Made by a program: the position numbers and the translations under genes. Of a stretch of DNA of 64,000 nucleotides, positions 37,801 through 51,829 are shown in pieces. Positions within the stretch are counted from its first letter, which is position 1. Every line of letters begins with the position of its first letter. The DNA comes from Sitta carolinensis (lineage: Eukaryota > Chordata > Aves > Passeriformes > Sittidae): positions 132,671,125-132,735,124 of the forward strand of contig CM063284.1 of the NCBI GenBank assembly GCA_032173965.1. Direction: 5' to 3'. The notes beneath the pieces are model-generated. The model searched no databases, had not been told where the DNA came from, and worked only from the letters and a program-made list of their open reading frames with translations.

Positions 37801-40795
37801 CCCTAGAGGGAGAGAAAAGCCATGTTTCCAAAATGAAGAGCTTTTTCTTCACTTGCAGCCCTGCACAAGGCCCTGGCCCACCTCATGGGAGCCCTGCAAG
37901 GTCAGCTGGTGTGGCTGGAGCTGCTCTGAGCACGTCAGTACTATCCCCTCCAAAGAACCTGCGCTTAGAGGCTGAGACAAACTGAGGTATTCCACACTTA
38001 AAGGATGGTCCAATTTCAGAGAGCAGATGGATAGCAAGAGAGCCCAAAGAAAGTGCTGGAGACAATTTAAGCTGCACCTGCAGCCATCAGTGGATATCTA
38101 CAAGCTGTCAGTCCTGCCTCAGACAAGCTATCATTTATCCTCCTGTATAAGCACATCTTGCTCTTAAATGTGTAGTTAAGAGAAAGAATTACTACACTAG
38201 TAAGGACTGCATTTGCACTTAAATGAATTTTTAAACATCTTCTTGTTTAACCTTCCTGACAGAATAGACTTGTCTGCCTGTGGAAAAATTGAAAACCAAT
38301 AAATAATACATCCACTGAGTACTTCACCTTGGGAAAGGTCACATTTTGAAACGTCTGTCTGTTCATCAAATTAAACTTTCTGTTTGATGGAAGGGAAATT
38401 CTTTGGATTCAAGGACCAGTAGTAGAACTGATTGTATGATGGGTCTTTGAGTTAAAACAATAGCATCAAAAGCCAGAGCAGTGCTGCTGGAGCAGCCTTC
38501 ACCTGCAGGGAACACAGAGTCTTACTGCTTCAATACCCACTCAAAATAATTAGTAGCATATCTGTAATATGACACAGTGAGTGAACCTCTTCTAAACTCT
38601 GAAATTCTTAATGGCTACCATGCTGCAGACTTTGGGACTAGTCCTCCATGCAGATTATGGCCCAGGTGTTCCTGCAAAGGGGTGGTACTGGGTGGTAGAG
38701 GGAAAACTCGATCTGGGCAGAATGACTATAATGGACTGAATGGACTGGGTAGCCCACAATTTAGCAGCTTAGTAAACCTGCTCTCCCTGCCAGGGACCCC
38801 TCCCTGCCCGGCTTTGGGAACAATGTCATGATACTCTTGTTGGAGTTGCTGCAACTAAACAGAGATGCCCAGAGCACTTCCAAAAGCTCAGGACTTGGAG
38901 CAGGGTGTGCAAGGAAACTGCCTCTGGTCAGGATGGACACAGAAGTAACAGGCATCTGAGGTAAAATATCACAACTCTGGCACACATAGAGCAATTATTC
39001 CAACACATTGCTTGGGGAACTCTCCTGAGACCAGTAGCCCAGCAGAGCTGAGGCATTGCATGTAAATCCCCTTCTTCTGCCATGCATGAGGGATTCAGGA
39101 AAGTTCACAGAGACTGCATTTTCCAGGCTGACAGCCATGGCTCAGCACTACAGGGGTGCAGAAATTAGAGACAAAATGGGGAAGGAGCTCTACTGAGCCA
39201 AGCTGGAAAGCTTCTTTCATGCTCACCACAGCTTAGAAAGCCACTCAATATCTGTGGGAAGCAGAAAGCTGGGTGGGAAGTAGAGGGGGAGGCTTGTGGG
39301 GGAGTAGTTCACAGGCATCAGAGTTGCCGGGGTGGCTTGTTGGCCAAAGGCAGGTTCATGCTCTGGAGAAGTCCTAGTGTGCAAGCTGGGGTGAAGTATG
39401 GTCTGGGCGTGCCATGCAGCATGTGGTATGGGGCAAGGGAAATTTTGCTTAATTTCTAACTTTATGGTTAGAACATTAGTCTTTTATTATAGCACTGATT
39501 TCTGTATTCATGCTACTCTTGCCCTGTGTTTTACATGATCTGGGTGGTCCTTACTGGTACCCCTGCATTCCAGTAAAGCAGTGTTGTGGACATCCCATGC
39601 TGTAACAGGGGGCATGACAATCTTCTGAAGCAACTTTGTTTTCTGCAAGGCTGTCAAGGTCAGTTTAGGAGCAAGATATGAGAGGATTTGGACAAAAGCA
39701 CTGGACCCATGTCTGCCTGGCTGTGAAACAGTCTTTATCCTTTGTCCTGCCTTGCTCTTCTTTGCTTGACCTGCCTATTAGCTGCCTCAGTCATACGTGC
39801 AAGGACAGACCAGATTTTATTGAAAATGATACACACACATACCTATCAGTGTATATGTTCAAAATGCAGGCAGAGTCACAAAAGCAATCCTAGGAGAGAT
39901 TTCATAGTAAGGTGCTGCTGAGTGTTGTACATGGCTGAAACATGTATACATTGGGGTCATGCATTTTCTTAGTGCATCACTTATAGACAGGCCACAATGA
40001 CTACATATGTTGCATTTCTTCCATTCCTCTATCAGAGGAGAGGGCAAAGCTGGAATAACAAGGCCTGTATCAACTCACAGTACAGCCATAAATTCTAGGA
40101 ATGTTTCTGAGGCAAGTTAAAACAAATTAGTAATTATCATGACTGACAGGTACTCTGCAGCAACCAATGAGGTGCCTACTGATGAATACTAAAAATCTCT
40201 CAGCAGAGGAGTTACAACCGTGGCTGTCAACGTAGCTATAATTAGGCAGCTCTAAATGAAATGACTTCTTCTCAGATGTACTCCCTTGAGAATCCAAATA
40301 TCTGGATTGTCATACAAAGGAAGGGGATTAAAAGGGGCTGTTTGCTGTTTGTGTTGCAGGGGATACAGAGGCCAGTTAAAACAGGAGCCAGGCGGAGTAG
40401 GTACAGGACTTGAACTAGAGCGGGCTGTCTGCCCCTCAATCCAAACTGTAACGCTTCGCATTCCCTTTCTGTCTTCTTTTTTGTGGCCTCTCAGCACCTC
40501 ACAAGTACCAGAGTTATGCCTCTCAAACACCCAGAAGTACTAATCACTTGAAAGATGAGTTAATAATCTCTGAGTTGTTGAGACATGCTGAAGGACAAGC
40601 TGATAAATTTTCATTGCACAGTGGGAAGTGTTCCTCTGACTGGGATATCAGGTTGATGACAAGTTCAGAAGTCTCCAGGGAAGCAGATGAAGAGACAGAA
40701 GTTTTCTGTGTGAACAGGAACAATCACTTATAAATACAAAACCTCCTGTGGAAAAGTCAAGCAGTGTTAAGAGACCCATGCCTCCCTACTTAAGG

Positions 40796-40819
40796 ATTAA
40801 TCTTTGCATAAAGATTAAT
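40796..40819. repeat. Perfect 10-bp inverted repeat with 4-base loop
   Basis: ATTAATCTTT at 40796-40805 and AAAGATTAAT at 40810-40819 are exact reverse complements around GCAT. Each arm includes TAATCT/AGATTA, a bicoid-type homeodomain core. Confidence 0.85.
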
Positions 40820-43800
40820 TTTTGCTGCACAATTTCTCCAGTACCTAAAAGAAGCATGTCTTTCTTCAGCATCATGCCTTCTATTTTTACAGTTTAGAAA
40901 AAAAATCAAAACCACCCATGAAACATTTGTGGACAGAAATAATTCTCTGATTACCACTGAGTTCCTGTGTATTTTTCATGCTGGATATTGCAACCCTGAT
41001 CTTGGTCTTTATATGGGATACCACTTATTGCAGTGGGAATGTTTGAAAGAGACTCATCCTTGAGGAAACCATGCTGGCCTATGATGGACTGGCCTGTGAC
41101 GTGCTTGCTAGGATAAAGCAGCAGCCATGACAATAGCAACTGAAAAGGATATTAATCTATCATTGCTTAAGTCAGTTCTGACTGTAATGCTGAGATCAGC
41201 CTGACTCCATCCTGGATGTTGCAGGCTAGACTGCATTTCCATAATAACAGAAAACATCACTTTTCAGCATTGCTTAGTGCTGTTGTCCTGGGAACAGAAA
41301 ATTTCTACTCACTCCTCAGAATACTGATCTGTTGACTCATCTTTCAGGTGAGATGATGTCAAACTTTTCTGGGTGTGTTGCCGCTGCATCCTGTTTGTGC
41401 AGGAGTGATGGCACTAGTTTTGTTTTCTGCTCCCTGTATGCCCATACTAACAGCAAATGGCCTTGGGTTAAGAAGCAGGATTTTGTGATTCTAGGGATGC
41501 CTCGACTCACTGCTTCTAATCTTTGTAAAAGATTCGACCCATAAAGGCTAGGCACCATTCAGGAACTTTCCAAGAGATTACAGGTTTACATGTGTTTGAT
41601 AGGAAAGATGTGTGCTAAATGTCTTTACAAACAATTCCATGTTTGGTGAGGGTATGGGTGTTAACATCTTTGAAATGGGCCTTAATATATCTACCAACTT
41701 CAAGCCACAGGTTTGTAACAGAACTCGGACAGTTTGACTCCTGAAATAGACAAATGGGTCTGCACAAGCCTGAGTTTCTGAACTTTGAAATGACAGGTTC
41801 AAGGGGGGAGGGAATATGTGGTAGGCAGTTTGGGAAGGCTGTACCTTCTTAGTACCTCAGCCAGTGGGGAAAGGAAGAGGGCAATATGCAGCTGGGAGTT
41901 TAGGATTAAAGGAGGCTGTGCCCTTCAAAACCTCGAGAGAGAAAACCCTGTGGGCATATGCCCCAGCGGACTCTTTCCTTTTATTCAAAGAAAGTTGCAG
42001 GTCTCCTCTGTCTCCTTTATGGACACTGGCTTTTCATAGTGTGATTTTCCATACAAGTTGATGATTTACAAGGATCTCATGGGCAGCAGGATCCCATGGC
42101 TGGAAGGTGATTGTGAAATCACATCTGTCATATCCCTGAAAGGCCATTCCCTTCAAGGCATGTGCCTGCAGTCAGCATTTAGTTTTCAGGCCATTGACTC
42201 TGGGTAGTGCCAGACTTGCCAAGTTGTGACTTGGCCATCACATTCAGCTGTAGAATCAGAATGTTTGTTTCACTCCTGAGGAAGACAATGGAAAAAACTT
42301 GAAGCACTGAATTAACCTAACGGTAAGTAATTCTAGAATTCAGGTCTTTTTACTCCTTCCTTTCATGTTTCAAAGAGTCACCACCCACATGGGATGGCAG
42401 TATGCTGTCACCATCAGTACACCTGCATGGAGGACAGAAGAAGAGCAGCTCCCTTCGGTGAGTCACTGTGCTCCCATCTGAAACATTCAGTATGATTAGC
42501 AAGGAGTCTTGTAAGTATGCCTTTCCTCCATCTGGCAATTTGATCCATGTTCCCCTGTCATCATTTTTGATGGATTCATTTCACACGTAATGCAAGGCTG
42601 TCTCACGGGTGTTTAAAAAGTGAGGCAGGTGCTAGAACTCCAGAGCAGAGACCTTCCCCCCGTGTCTCTGCTGGCAGGTATTATCCACTGTGTGCTAGGA
42701 GGAGCACCTCACCTCGCAGCAGCTTCTATCCCTACGTTTGCCACAATGGAAACATTTTTGGCAATATAAAAGAAACCGTATCCAATCGTGACCACTACCA
42801 GAACAAAAGAGCAAGGTTGAGCACTAGCCAGGATTTTCATGTGCAAAGCTAGCACCACCCACACACGCTTGTGAGGGAAAGAGGTGTAAAGGTGACGCCA
42901 ACACTGTTAGGGACAACTACAGTCGAGGGAGGGGTAGAGGTTCATTTTCAAATGAAAAGTGGGAGTACAGCTCTCAGATGAGTCAGTGAGGAAAAGCCCC
43001 CGCAGAGGAGTCTCACACCTCTTTACTGCCGTGCAGAGCTGCTTCTTGCTGCCTCTTTGCTCCTGTCCTACTTTCCAGGAAAACTGCAAAAGTTCACTGC
43101 ATTCTCACAATGCCCCCAACAGCAATTCTGAGCAACCTGCACTACCACAGCATTCATTAAGCATTCATAAAGAGAAATCAAAAGATGACAGACAACACTT
43201 TTCACTCCTCCTTGCATGAGTAAGAGCTGAGCCTGACTTGCATGAGGTGGAGAAGGAGCATATCTAAGAGTTTCTATGAATCTCACAAGTATGTAACAGG
43301 AAGAAGGTTTTACATTTCCATACAGAAATGATGGTTCAGACAGGATAAAGAAATATTCTGCAAACTCCACTTTAGGCCTTCATTACTGGTCAGAGGACAA
43401 GTTCTGTCACCATGCCACCAATATGTACCCGAAGATGTTTGTATCAACAACAGACCCATCAAGAATACCACTGGAAAACTTGAGAGCCCAGCCATTATAT
43501 GGCCTCATGGTCCAAACTCTATTACAACTTTTCCTTTTCATAGAGTCAGACCAAAAATTGCAATGTAAATAGCATTTTGGCATCCTTCCTACAGGACCCA
43601 ACCTGCAGACATTCATCCTACCAGTGGCAAGACATACTTGCCCATGTCTCCTCGATCCTTTGGAACAGGGTGATGGGAAAACAATGGTGAACTGAGTGAT
43701 TCGTTCTGTTGCATCTCATCCAGTTCACCCCTCGTTTCAGAGACAGGGTTCTCAAGAAGAGTCTGCTTCCATCTTTTTATCTTTGCAAATCCTTGACTTA

Positions 43801-44675
43801 CCCTATACTAGGAGACAGGACCAATTGGAGGACTGTATTTCCAGAAGAAGACAGTCCTGATCTGTGGCAATCACTTTGAGCTCACAACCATAATCTGTCT
43901 GCATGTTATATTTTAATCAAAAATTAGGTAACACCTGTATTGCTGAAATGAAGATCTTTAAAAGCTCATTAAAAGAACTGGGTTGCAATTCTTCAAAGCA
44001 AAATTTTAATAGGCTCCTGTTCTCTCCAATTTATCTGCACTTGCAAATTTCTACCTGAGGAAGCTGTAGAACTGCCAGCACAAAAGGAAGTACTTCTTAC
44101 ACACTGAACCCAGACTAGTGGGGCTGATTCTTACTGATGGCCACAAGTCAGCATGTTTGCAAACAATCCAGAAGCATCATTCACTCTCTTAGCTTCCAAC
44201 ACAGGAACACAACACTTGTCACAGACAAGTACCAGTTTACTGCCTACCAAGGATTCCTAAGGTCTAATGTCACACAGCTATTTATGTATACTGAGCATCC
44301 CCTGACATCCTGCCTCTTGGACACAGGAGTTTCTGGGAGTAACTGGCTGGGAAGTATTTCTCAGGGAAGACTAGCAGCTCAGCAAGGCCATCCATTATCA
44401 GAAAATAACCTTTACAAATTTTAACTAAAACTTCTTTAATAGGCTGATTATGAGAACGTCTCAAGAAGGTACAATATTGAAGCCTGAACCAGAAGTAAAG
44501 TGGAGATAGCAAGAACTCATTATAAGGGTCTTAATAATAGTGAAACATCCTTGTTTCTGTAGGACCCTTCATTATGATATTTATCTCAGAAAAAAACCCA
44601 AATCAAAAAAACCCTGATTACCAGCATATTGAACAACATTTTGAAAATGGCCATTGGACAATACCAAAAGCTCTG

Positions 44676-44721
44676 ATAGTTTCAGAACTTTGTATTTTAT
44701 AGTTTCAGAACTTTGTATTTT
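44676..44721 (+). repeat. Two-copy 23-bp tandem duplication
   Basis: The 23-bp unit beginning 'atagtttcagaactttgta' occurs twice in perfect head-to-tail copies, 44676-44698 and 44699-44721. This looks like a recent slippage or repair duplication. Confidence 0.95.
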
Positions 44722-47700
44722 GAGTTCAAATTTATTCTTAACCAGACTATGATCCTTTTTAAAAGCTCTTCCTTCGCTATGATTCATTTAAAAGGGCAAC
44801 AGAGGTCCCCTGAACCTTAACTCTGTGAGGGGAAACAAACCCCGTTCCTTTAGATGCTGTTAATAAATATATTTTCCATTCTCCCATTGATGGTTGCAGC
44901 TTTCTCTGCCCATGATGCAGTCTTGAATTGTTCCTCCTTGAGGACAGGACTCTTGAACTCACACTGATGAGTTCTGGTTATATATGCCTGGGAATAAGTC
45001 AGTACTCTGCTTTAGAAATACCTTTTTGGATACATAAAGTATCTGTTTGCCTTTTCCACAACCATCCCATCACCATCATGATATGATCAATCACTACCCT
45101 CATTCCTTCCTTGCTGCAGCCTTCAGGGACCTCTAGGTGGCCTTTTTGGAGCAGGTCCTCTTCTGAAGGTCAGACTAGCCTGACACAGCTTTAGCTGACT
45201 GAACAGCAGGTTTCACATCTACCTTTTGAATGCATGAGACAACTCTCACAGGAGATTCATGCCAGATAAACTTTCTGAAGTAGTAAGACTGAACTTCCAG
45301 AAGTGCTTTTCTTTTTGTATCACTAACAAAGAAGCCTAATTAACTGTTTGCTTTTGGCATCTAACCTCCAAATAGGTCCTACTTTCACATATGCCTTGTA
45401 TTCTGCCCAAAAAGTGACACCTTATTTGCACTGCTTTAGGCACCAGTGGTATGCAGTGTTTTTAATATTTCATCCCTCTTTCATACTGACAAGACTTCAG
45501 AACCTTCTCACCTGTGTCATAGTAATAAATGGAAATCTTTAAGAATATCAGGCACAACACCTTGAGGAATGCCAATATTAGTTTCCTTTCCACCTAGAAA
45601 CTCCTTGACCAAGTTGTCTTGTGCTGACTCCTTATTCACTTTGATGCCCAGTTCAAAAGGTATTTGTCCAGTCCAAGACAAGAATCATTGCAAGCAATCA
45701 AATCAATCTATGCAGGTTAGCTTAACAATTTAGCATCCAGGTAAAAACATTACGCCTGGGAAATCAACAAGAGATACCAGTTGATTTTGCCCTAATCATT
45801 TTATCTACATAATTTTTACTTACCTTTAGGTCTTAATTATTCTTTCTTTCAAAAATTGTTCTAAGGGTTGCTCATGATTGTAGAAAGACTGATAATTCTC
45901 TGCCAAGATAATCTCTGTGTTTCTAGCAAGCATAGGTAGGGTGTTAACTGTTCTGCTGTCAGGTTGCATCACTCCTAAATTTTAAAATCTGTATTTTATA
46001 CATCAATTCTTCAAAACCCTTGATGTGGATAAATTTGTTTCTTCTCTCAGTCTACACATATTAAATGCTGTTAGCTTCTTAACCACTTTACTTATGGTTA
46101 TTCCTGTATGTCCACCTTTTTTCCAGTCAGCCACCCTTTATTTTCTGGTGTAGGCCAGAGCAGGAAAGGAAGTATTCCTTTGTTGTGTGAATTTACAACA
46201 GGTACTGCAGGTTCCCTCTGAAATGATAAACAGTGATCACGCAGAGATAGCATTACATACAAAACTGCCTTCTGCTATTAACTTTTTCACTTACTGAAGC
46301 ACTGTAATGTTTTACAGATATATAAACCTCTCTATTGATGAACTTTGAGAAATGAGAGCTGAGGAGTTCTGCCAATAAGGACTCCTTATTGTAAGTAAGG
46401 CTGAAGATGGTACATTAAACTCTAAGGAAACTACTGGCAAAGTACCTAAGGGCACGAGTTATATCAGAGAATAAAGGTAAACTACAGTTAAAGCCTTAAG
46501 CTTAGGCAAAGGCTAAAACACACATGATTTTACCCACAAGGGGCAGCAGGAGTGCCAGGAGGCCAATTTAATTTCACCATGGAGTCTCTACTGAAAAGGG
46601 TCTGCTTTTGTGCTGGTCAAAGTCAACATCAAAATTCCTTTAGATTTTATCATCATCCTGTGCTTGCTGAGTGTATTTTTGCTTGCTTGGAGTTGAACAG
46701 AATGACCTCCATGCTCTTTTGCATGAGCATTAGTGTCTGTTGGGTGCCAAGGAAATGGATTGTCACAACTTACCTTGTCCAGGTACTAATTGCAGCATAA
46801 GAGCTTTCTAAAGCACACAGCAGACTAAATACACCCAGTTCTCTACTTACTGAATGTTCTTACAGACAGTATTTAGGGAACCTGGCAAAGACTGTTAGGG
46901 TGAGTGTTCTAACTGAACTGGAGTTTGTGCTGAAGAGGGGCATTCTTCTGTCTGACTAACAATGAGGTAGCTGTGCTCTCCAACTGCATATTCTCTAGCA
47001 CCCTTGTGTGAAAGTTCTTCCTTTCCTCAAGCAGAGCAGGTTTCATGTCAGACAAGCCAGCAGGACCCTGATAATTAATCTGCTGCTAATTTGGTGGAAA
47101 ATCACATTATCTGATGAACTATTCAAAGAACAAATGTGGTCTTAAGTTTGTACCTTAGCTTTATTAACCTTTGGCTGTGTAGTCCTGTGAAGTCTTGTGC
47201 ATCCAGACCAGCTGGACATCCCTACCGGTGCATTTGGGAATAAAAGCGTTGTGCAAAATGTTAAACCTAACTCAGAGGTTCCTAAGGGATTTCATTAGTT
47301 AAAGTGGCAGAATTCCAATGGCTCGGCACCAGCACCCCAGAAGTGAGTATGCAGCTGTCCTCCTGAGAGCGTTGCTGGCCTCAGCTAGTCATAAAAGGAC
47401 AAGTGCTGTGTAAGGTCACACATGCAGCTTTCCCAGCAGCTTGCTGCCTTTCTCTGCAGTATGCTCTACTGCACTCCTGGGTCCAATTTGCTTAGCTGAT
47501 TGCTTAATGTGCCATGCTCTACGGGGCTTTGAGACACATAAAAAGAGACTGTGACAGGACTAAATGCACTGTCATCGGTGACCTCTGGTAAGCAGCACAC
47601 CAGCTGCAGGATGGCAGTGACACAGCCACCATGCAGCCGGGGGTTACAGCCATTGTGGATCTGCTCCTCACTCAAACATGCTTCTACAAGGCCTGAGACA

Positions 47701-49307
47701 CTGAACAACAGGTGGGACTCCCAAAGGCACCGAGACTGAAAAACACCCAGAGATGGATGCTCACAATGGCTGGTGGAGGTTCGGCCTGTCCTACAGGACA
47801 TCGCAGCTTTGGGAGGAGCTCACATGGCACACCTGTGTGCCTGCTCTGTCAAATCTCCTTACAAGATACTCAGCTTATAGTAAGGCTTTCCACAATAATG
47901 GGTAGCAAATGGAAACCAAGGATACTTTTGAAAAGGCTCTCTAAAACTTATTTCAGATTCTATAAATGAGCAAATATTTGAATATTTTTGAATGTAGAAG
48001 TGGTATAAAATTTAATATGACGATGATCACATGGTTCCTGCTCATGGAATAAATAGTAAGATCATTTAACCACAGAATATATTTTATACACTAGTTTGGC
48101 ACGTTTGCAAACTACATAACAGAGATGTCCTTATAAGATATGAATGAGGACAGGGTATTTGTAAAGCTAACCTACAACCCCATAGCTGTAATAGTGTCAT
48201 GTAAATATATTACCTAGTATGAGAAGATACATTGTTTTGTGCAACTGAGACACATATATAATTTACAAATGTAAATGCAAATTTTATACTTCTGAAAAAT
48301 TGTAAAAGCACATATTTATGAAAAATAATCTGATGTCTCCCATTTAGTTACTGCTATGGTTGTGATACTAGAACCACTAAGGATCTGCCTTTGTTAGGGT
48401 GGGATCAAGCTTCTGGTTTATACTGTGAAAGCAAATGATGTGCATAGCTTTAATCACAGTTCTGTCATTTAAAATTATGAACTAAATTAAAGCTCAGATC
48501 CACACAACTGGAAATGCTGAAGATACTGGGAGGAACTCTGGATCTAAGGCCCTGACAGGAATGGCTCTCTCATGGTTACAATGTTTATTGGAAGGAATTT
48601 CTCTGCACACTGCAGCTGCCTGATTGATTCTCAGATGGAGGATTCTTTTAATCTTGTTCACTTAGCAACAGAAAGGTGCACTTAGATATATATACACACC
48701 CAGCTATAAACATTTTATAGAGAGATATTAAATATCCTACCAACTTGTCATCTAATCAAGATTTCCTGCCCAGAAACATAACACACTGTTAAAATGGCAA
48801 AGTTTTAAGTTCAGAGAAATCTGTGTTATATGCTGGTTTTCAAACTTACTGAAGCCTGTTAACAGTGTGCAGGAGTTACAATGGGGACAGCTTACATCTG
48901 GAGCAAAGTGCTTGTCTTGGCTGTATTTTTGGCATAGCCTACATGGCCATCACAGACAGAGAAGACAGAGAGCAGGCCCTTCACATGACATCTGAGAAGT
49001 CAACAAATGCATAGTTAGCCAAAAGCATGAAATATCTGCGTGCTAACTTCCAAAGCTAGTAGAACAAATTTCAGCCCAAAAAAGGAGCACACTGTGCTCA
49101 AGAATGACATAATTCAACTTCACTGCTTTCATGGCTTGTTTATCACTTACGGCAGAGACAGTGATGCCTTAAGTTTAAGCTTTTATATTTTCAGATTCTG
49201 TGCTGTTTTAGTGTGTAGTTCTGGACTTCATATTAAGCATTGGTAAGTTTTTTTCAAAGAGTAGGTAGACAAAACAATTCCTTTTCTAGCTTGGGACCAA
49301 GGACAAC

Positions 49308-49620
49308 TGATACAAATTTCAGGCGCAAGAGCATAAACAACAGTGAATTGAAGAGACAAAAGCAAGCAGGATGGAACTTCATAACCTGAAGCTACAATTG
49401 GACAATTAACTACAATATGCTAATGGAACAAAACTTACAAAAGTGTGGGACCTCATGGACGGTTGTCCATTTTTGTGACCACTTTGGGGTTCACCTTGGG
49501 TGTAGCTCTGGCCGGACTCTTGTATTGCCCAAAGTGTGCCCATCGAGGCCTTTTAATAAATACCTACTTTGTCCTTTTGCTCTGTCTAGTCTCTGTTCCA
49601 CATCAGCCTTTCTAAGGCAT
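49308..49620 (+). mobile_element. Retroviral LTR (avian ERVL-like)
   Basis: Plus-strand LTR recognised by order of promoter parts and by remembered avian LTR words. It begins near 'tgatacaaatttcaggcg' and passes 'acaattggacaattaact' and 'atatgctaatggaac'. A TATA-like TTACAAAAG lies at 49435-49443. Then come 'tttgtgaccactttgggg' and AATAAA at 49555-49560, and the U5-like 'ctctgtctagtctctgttc', ending near 'tctaaggca'. Exact ends and a target duplication were not confirmed, so limits are approximate. No internal retroviral gene adjoins, so it is probably a solo or fragmentary LTR. It is non-coding; the 110-codon frame across it is chance. Confidence 0.7.
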
Positions 49621-49623
49621 GAA

Positions 49624-51570
49624 CAGAATGGAGCTGCTTCTAATTTACATGGTAGCATTACCCTGAAGCCCCAGCTGAAGGCTGCTTCCATCCCACTGGG
49701 CTATGAACATTGCTGCGTCTGGCTCTTACACATGCATGTGCACAACTAGTCAGAGTTATGTGCTGTTCTGATTCTTGCTAGCTGCCCTAGTGGGAAGCAA
49801 GGTAGAATTCAATGTCTTGTTTTATCAAAAAAATCAGAGGTCAAAATTGGTATTTATTTCAGAGTTGCCAACCTTTATTTCCAGTTATAATTTCTGTATA
49901 CTTTGACCTTATTTTGGTTTAGCCTGTCAACTGAGTTTGTAACTTTATAAAAAACCTGAATCCTGCCAAACCAGGTAATTAAAACGTTTGGAAAGAACAC
50001 CCTATACCTTCTGGATGGATATGCAGTAGCAGGCTATGGCTCAGATCAGCCCTGTAATTTTGTGCCAATAAATCAGCTACCACATAGCCTGCAGACTGTT
50101 TGGCAATGTGGCACCTCTTACCCCAGTAGGACATGAAGGTTCCCATAGGATTATAAAAATGTGTTCAAGAATCAGAAACCCTGTTGTTTAAGGAACAGGA
50201 TCATTTAAGTGTAGGACAAACACAAGGCAGAAGTCAGCTCCTGCCCCAGGGGTACTACATTTGGACAAGCCAAAGGTGAGAACAGAAGTACAAGGTAAGG
50301 CAAGACCTGCAGGTGGAAGTTCCTCACTGATGCCAATTCAGGCTTCTAGGCAAGGTACAGCAATGCTTGACATTGGAGTTCCAATCATTTATTGATTCAT
50401 TCAGAAAACAGTAGAATAGTAGAAAAGTAAAAAGAAATGGTTGATTTTACTAGAAATGATAACCTACAGTTCTCAGAAATGCAGAGAGCCACCTCTTAAT
50501 GCGCTGGCATGCAGGAAAGGCTACAGCTGACCAGAAATTATATCCTGTGGGTCCAAGAGTCAGCACAAATTCAGTTCAAACTGATGATTAAAGTCCTGCA
50601 GGCCTTCCTTCCAGTGACCCTTGGCAGAAATGTGAGCACTCTTGAGAATCATTAGAAACAGACGTAAAGCAGAAAGACTCATTCTGCTTAGACAGCTGAT
50701 CTGTGGGTCCTTCTGGAGCAGCAGTTTCTTGTGGAAGCCTTGTAGTGTAGGTAATTTCAGGCTACAGTGGAAATGGTCTTCCCACCAGATGCTCCCAGAG
50801 AAATTTCTTGTGTTACGGAATAGGCAAGGTAGAAACTCACAGCAGGTCCCTTCGCAGCCTCTTACTAATTTGCCATGAGAACTGCATGGTAACACGATTT
50901 TATGAATTTGAAAGGAAACTGGTCAATTGACAGCATTTTCTGGTTTGTTCTAGATATAGGACTATTGAGACATTCATTACATGTCCTGTGAAGCATATTT
51001 GGACTGCCTTTCCAAAGTCAACTTAATCTGGTGGATTACAAGCAATATTCCCATATGTATCACCAAAAAATACATAAGGAATAACTGCAGTTTACTAAAC
51101 ACTTGAGTTTCAGGGTTTGAAACTATTTCTGTATTCACGGGAAAAAATCAATCCAAGAAGTCAAACCTACACAAGTAATGTTTGCACTATCTGCTCTGCC
51201 TTCTCTCCACCCTATTGACCCGTACAGAAAACCCACTCCAGAGGTTTTCCTAAGCTCTGCTACCATTTTCAGATTTTTGATCTGTAACTTCACACAAACT
51301 GAGCATTCTTTTCTTCTTGTTCACCTATAAAAGGCAGTCTCCCCAAAACCACAGCTTAGTCACTTCCCAACGTGTGAGCTTTCCAGTAACAAAGAGCTGG
51401 TAATTTTCATTGCCTCAGCATTCCCTCCTCACTGAAAGAAACCAGGGCAACCAGAGGTTGGGATATCCCTGACCCTCCAGATAAACTGCTTCCCTACCGG
51501 AGCTATAGCAATGATGTCAGATATTCATACATCTTGAGTGAAGTCCAAAACTACAGCAAAAATATATATT
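49624..51570. other. Intergenic, no gene recognised
   Basis: No coding exon, RNA gene or clear repeat recognised. The 111-codon minus-strand frame at 50560-50895 shows no domain. Confidence 0.5.
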
Positions 51571-51600
51571 AAAAAAAACAAACAAACAAACAAACCAAAC
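51571..51600 (+). repeat. (AAAC)n microsatellite
   Basis: A run of A followed by about four AAAC units. Simple repeat just upstream of the 51.8 kb CpG island. Confidence 0.9.
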
Positions 51601-51829
51601 TCATCACTCTGCATATAACAAAATGTAGAAGAGAAGGAGTCTTCTAATATAATTTTTTTTTCACAAGTCCTCAAAATTAATGGCTTGAGTCACTCCCCGG
51701 TTTTTGCTGGAGACAGCAGAGCACGGCTGTGTGTCGGAAAGCAGCATGCTGTCAACTACCAGCCGGGTATTTGTGCTCCAGAGAACTGCCTGCTGTGCAG
51801 CCAGACGGAAACCGTGTGATGCGGATACA

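Larger units (their letters stand above)
34804..49307. other. Long intergenic stretch, no gene recognised
   Basis: About 14.5 kb with no defensible exon. The longest open frame is 177 codons (36630-37163); it has no recognisable domain and its composition is like the surrounding DNA. Small structures seen are a 10-bp perfect hairpin at 40796-40819 and a 23-bp tandem duplication at 44676-44721. The part from about 48000 to 48500 is AT-rich with a TGCAAAT motif. Confidence 0.5.
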
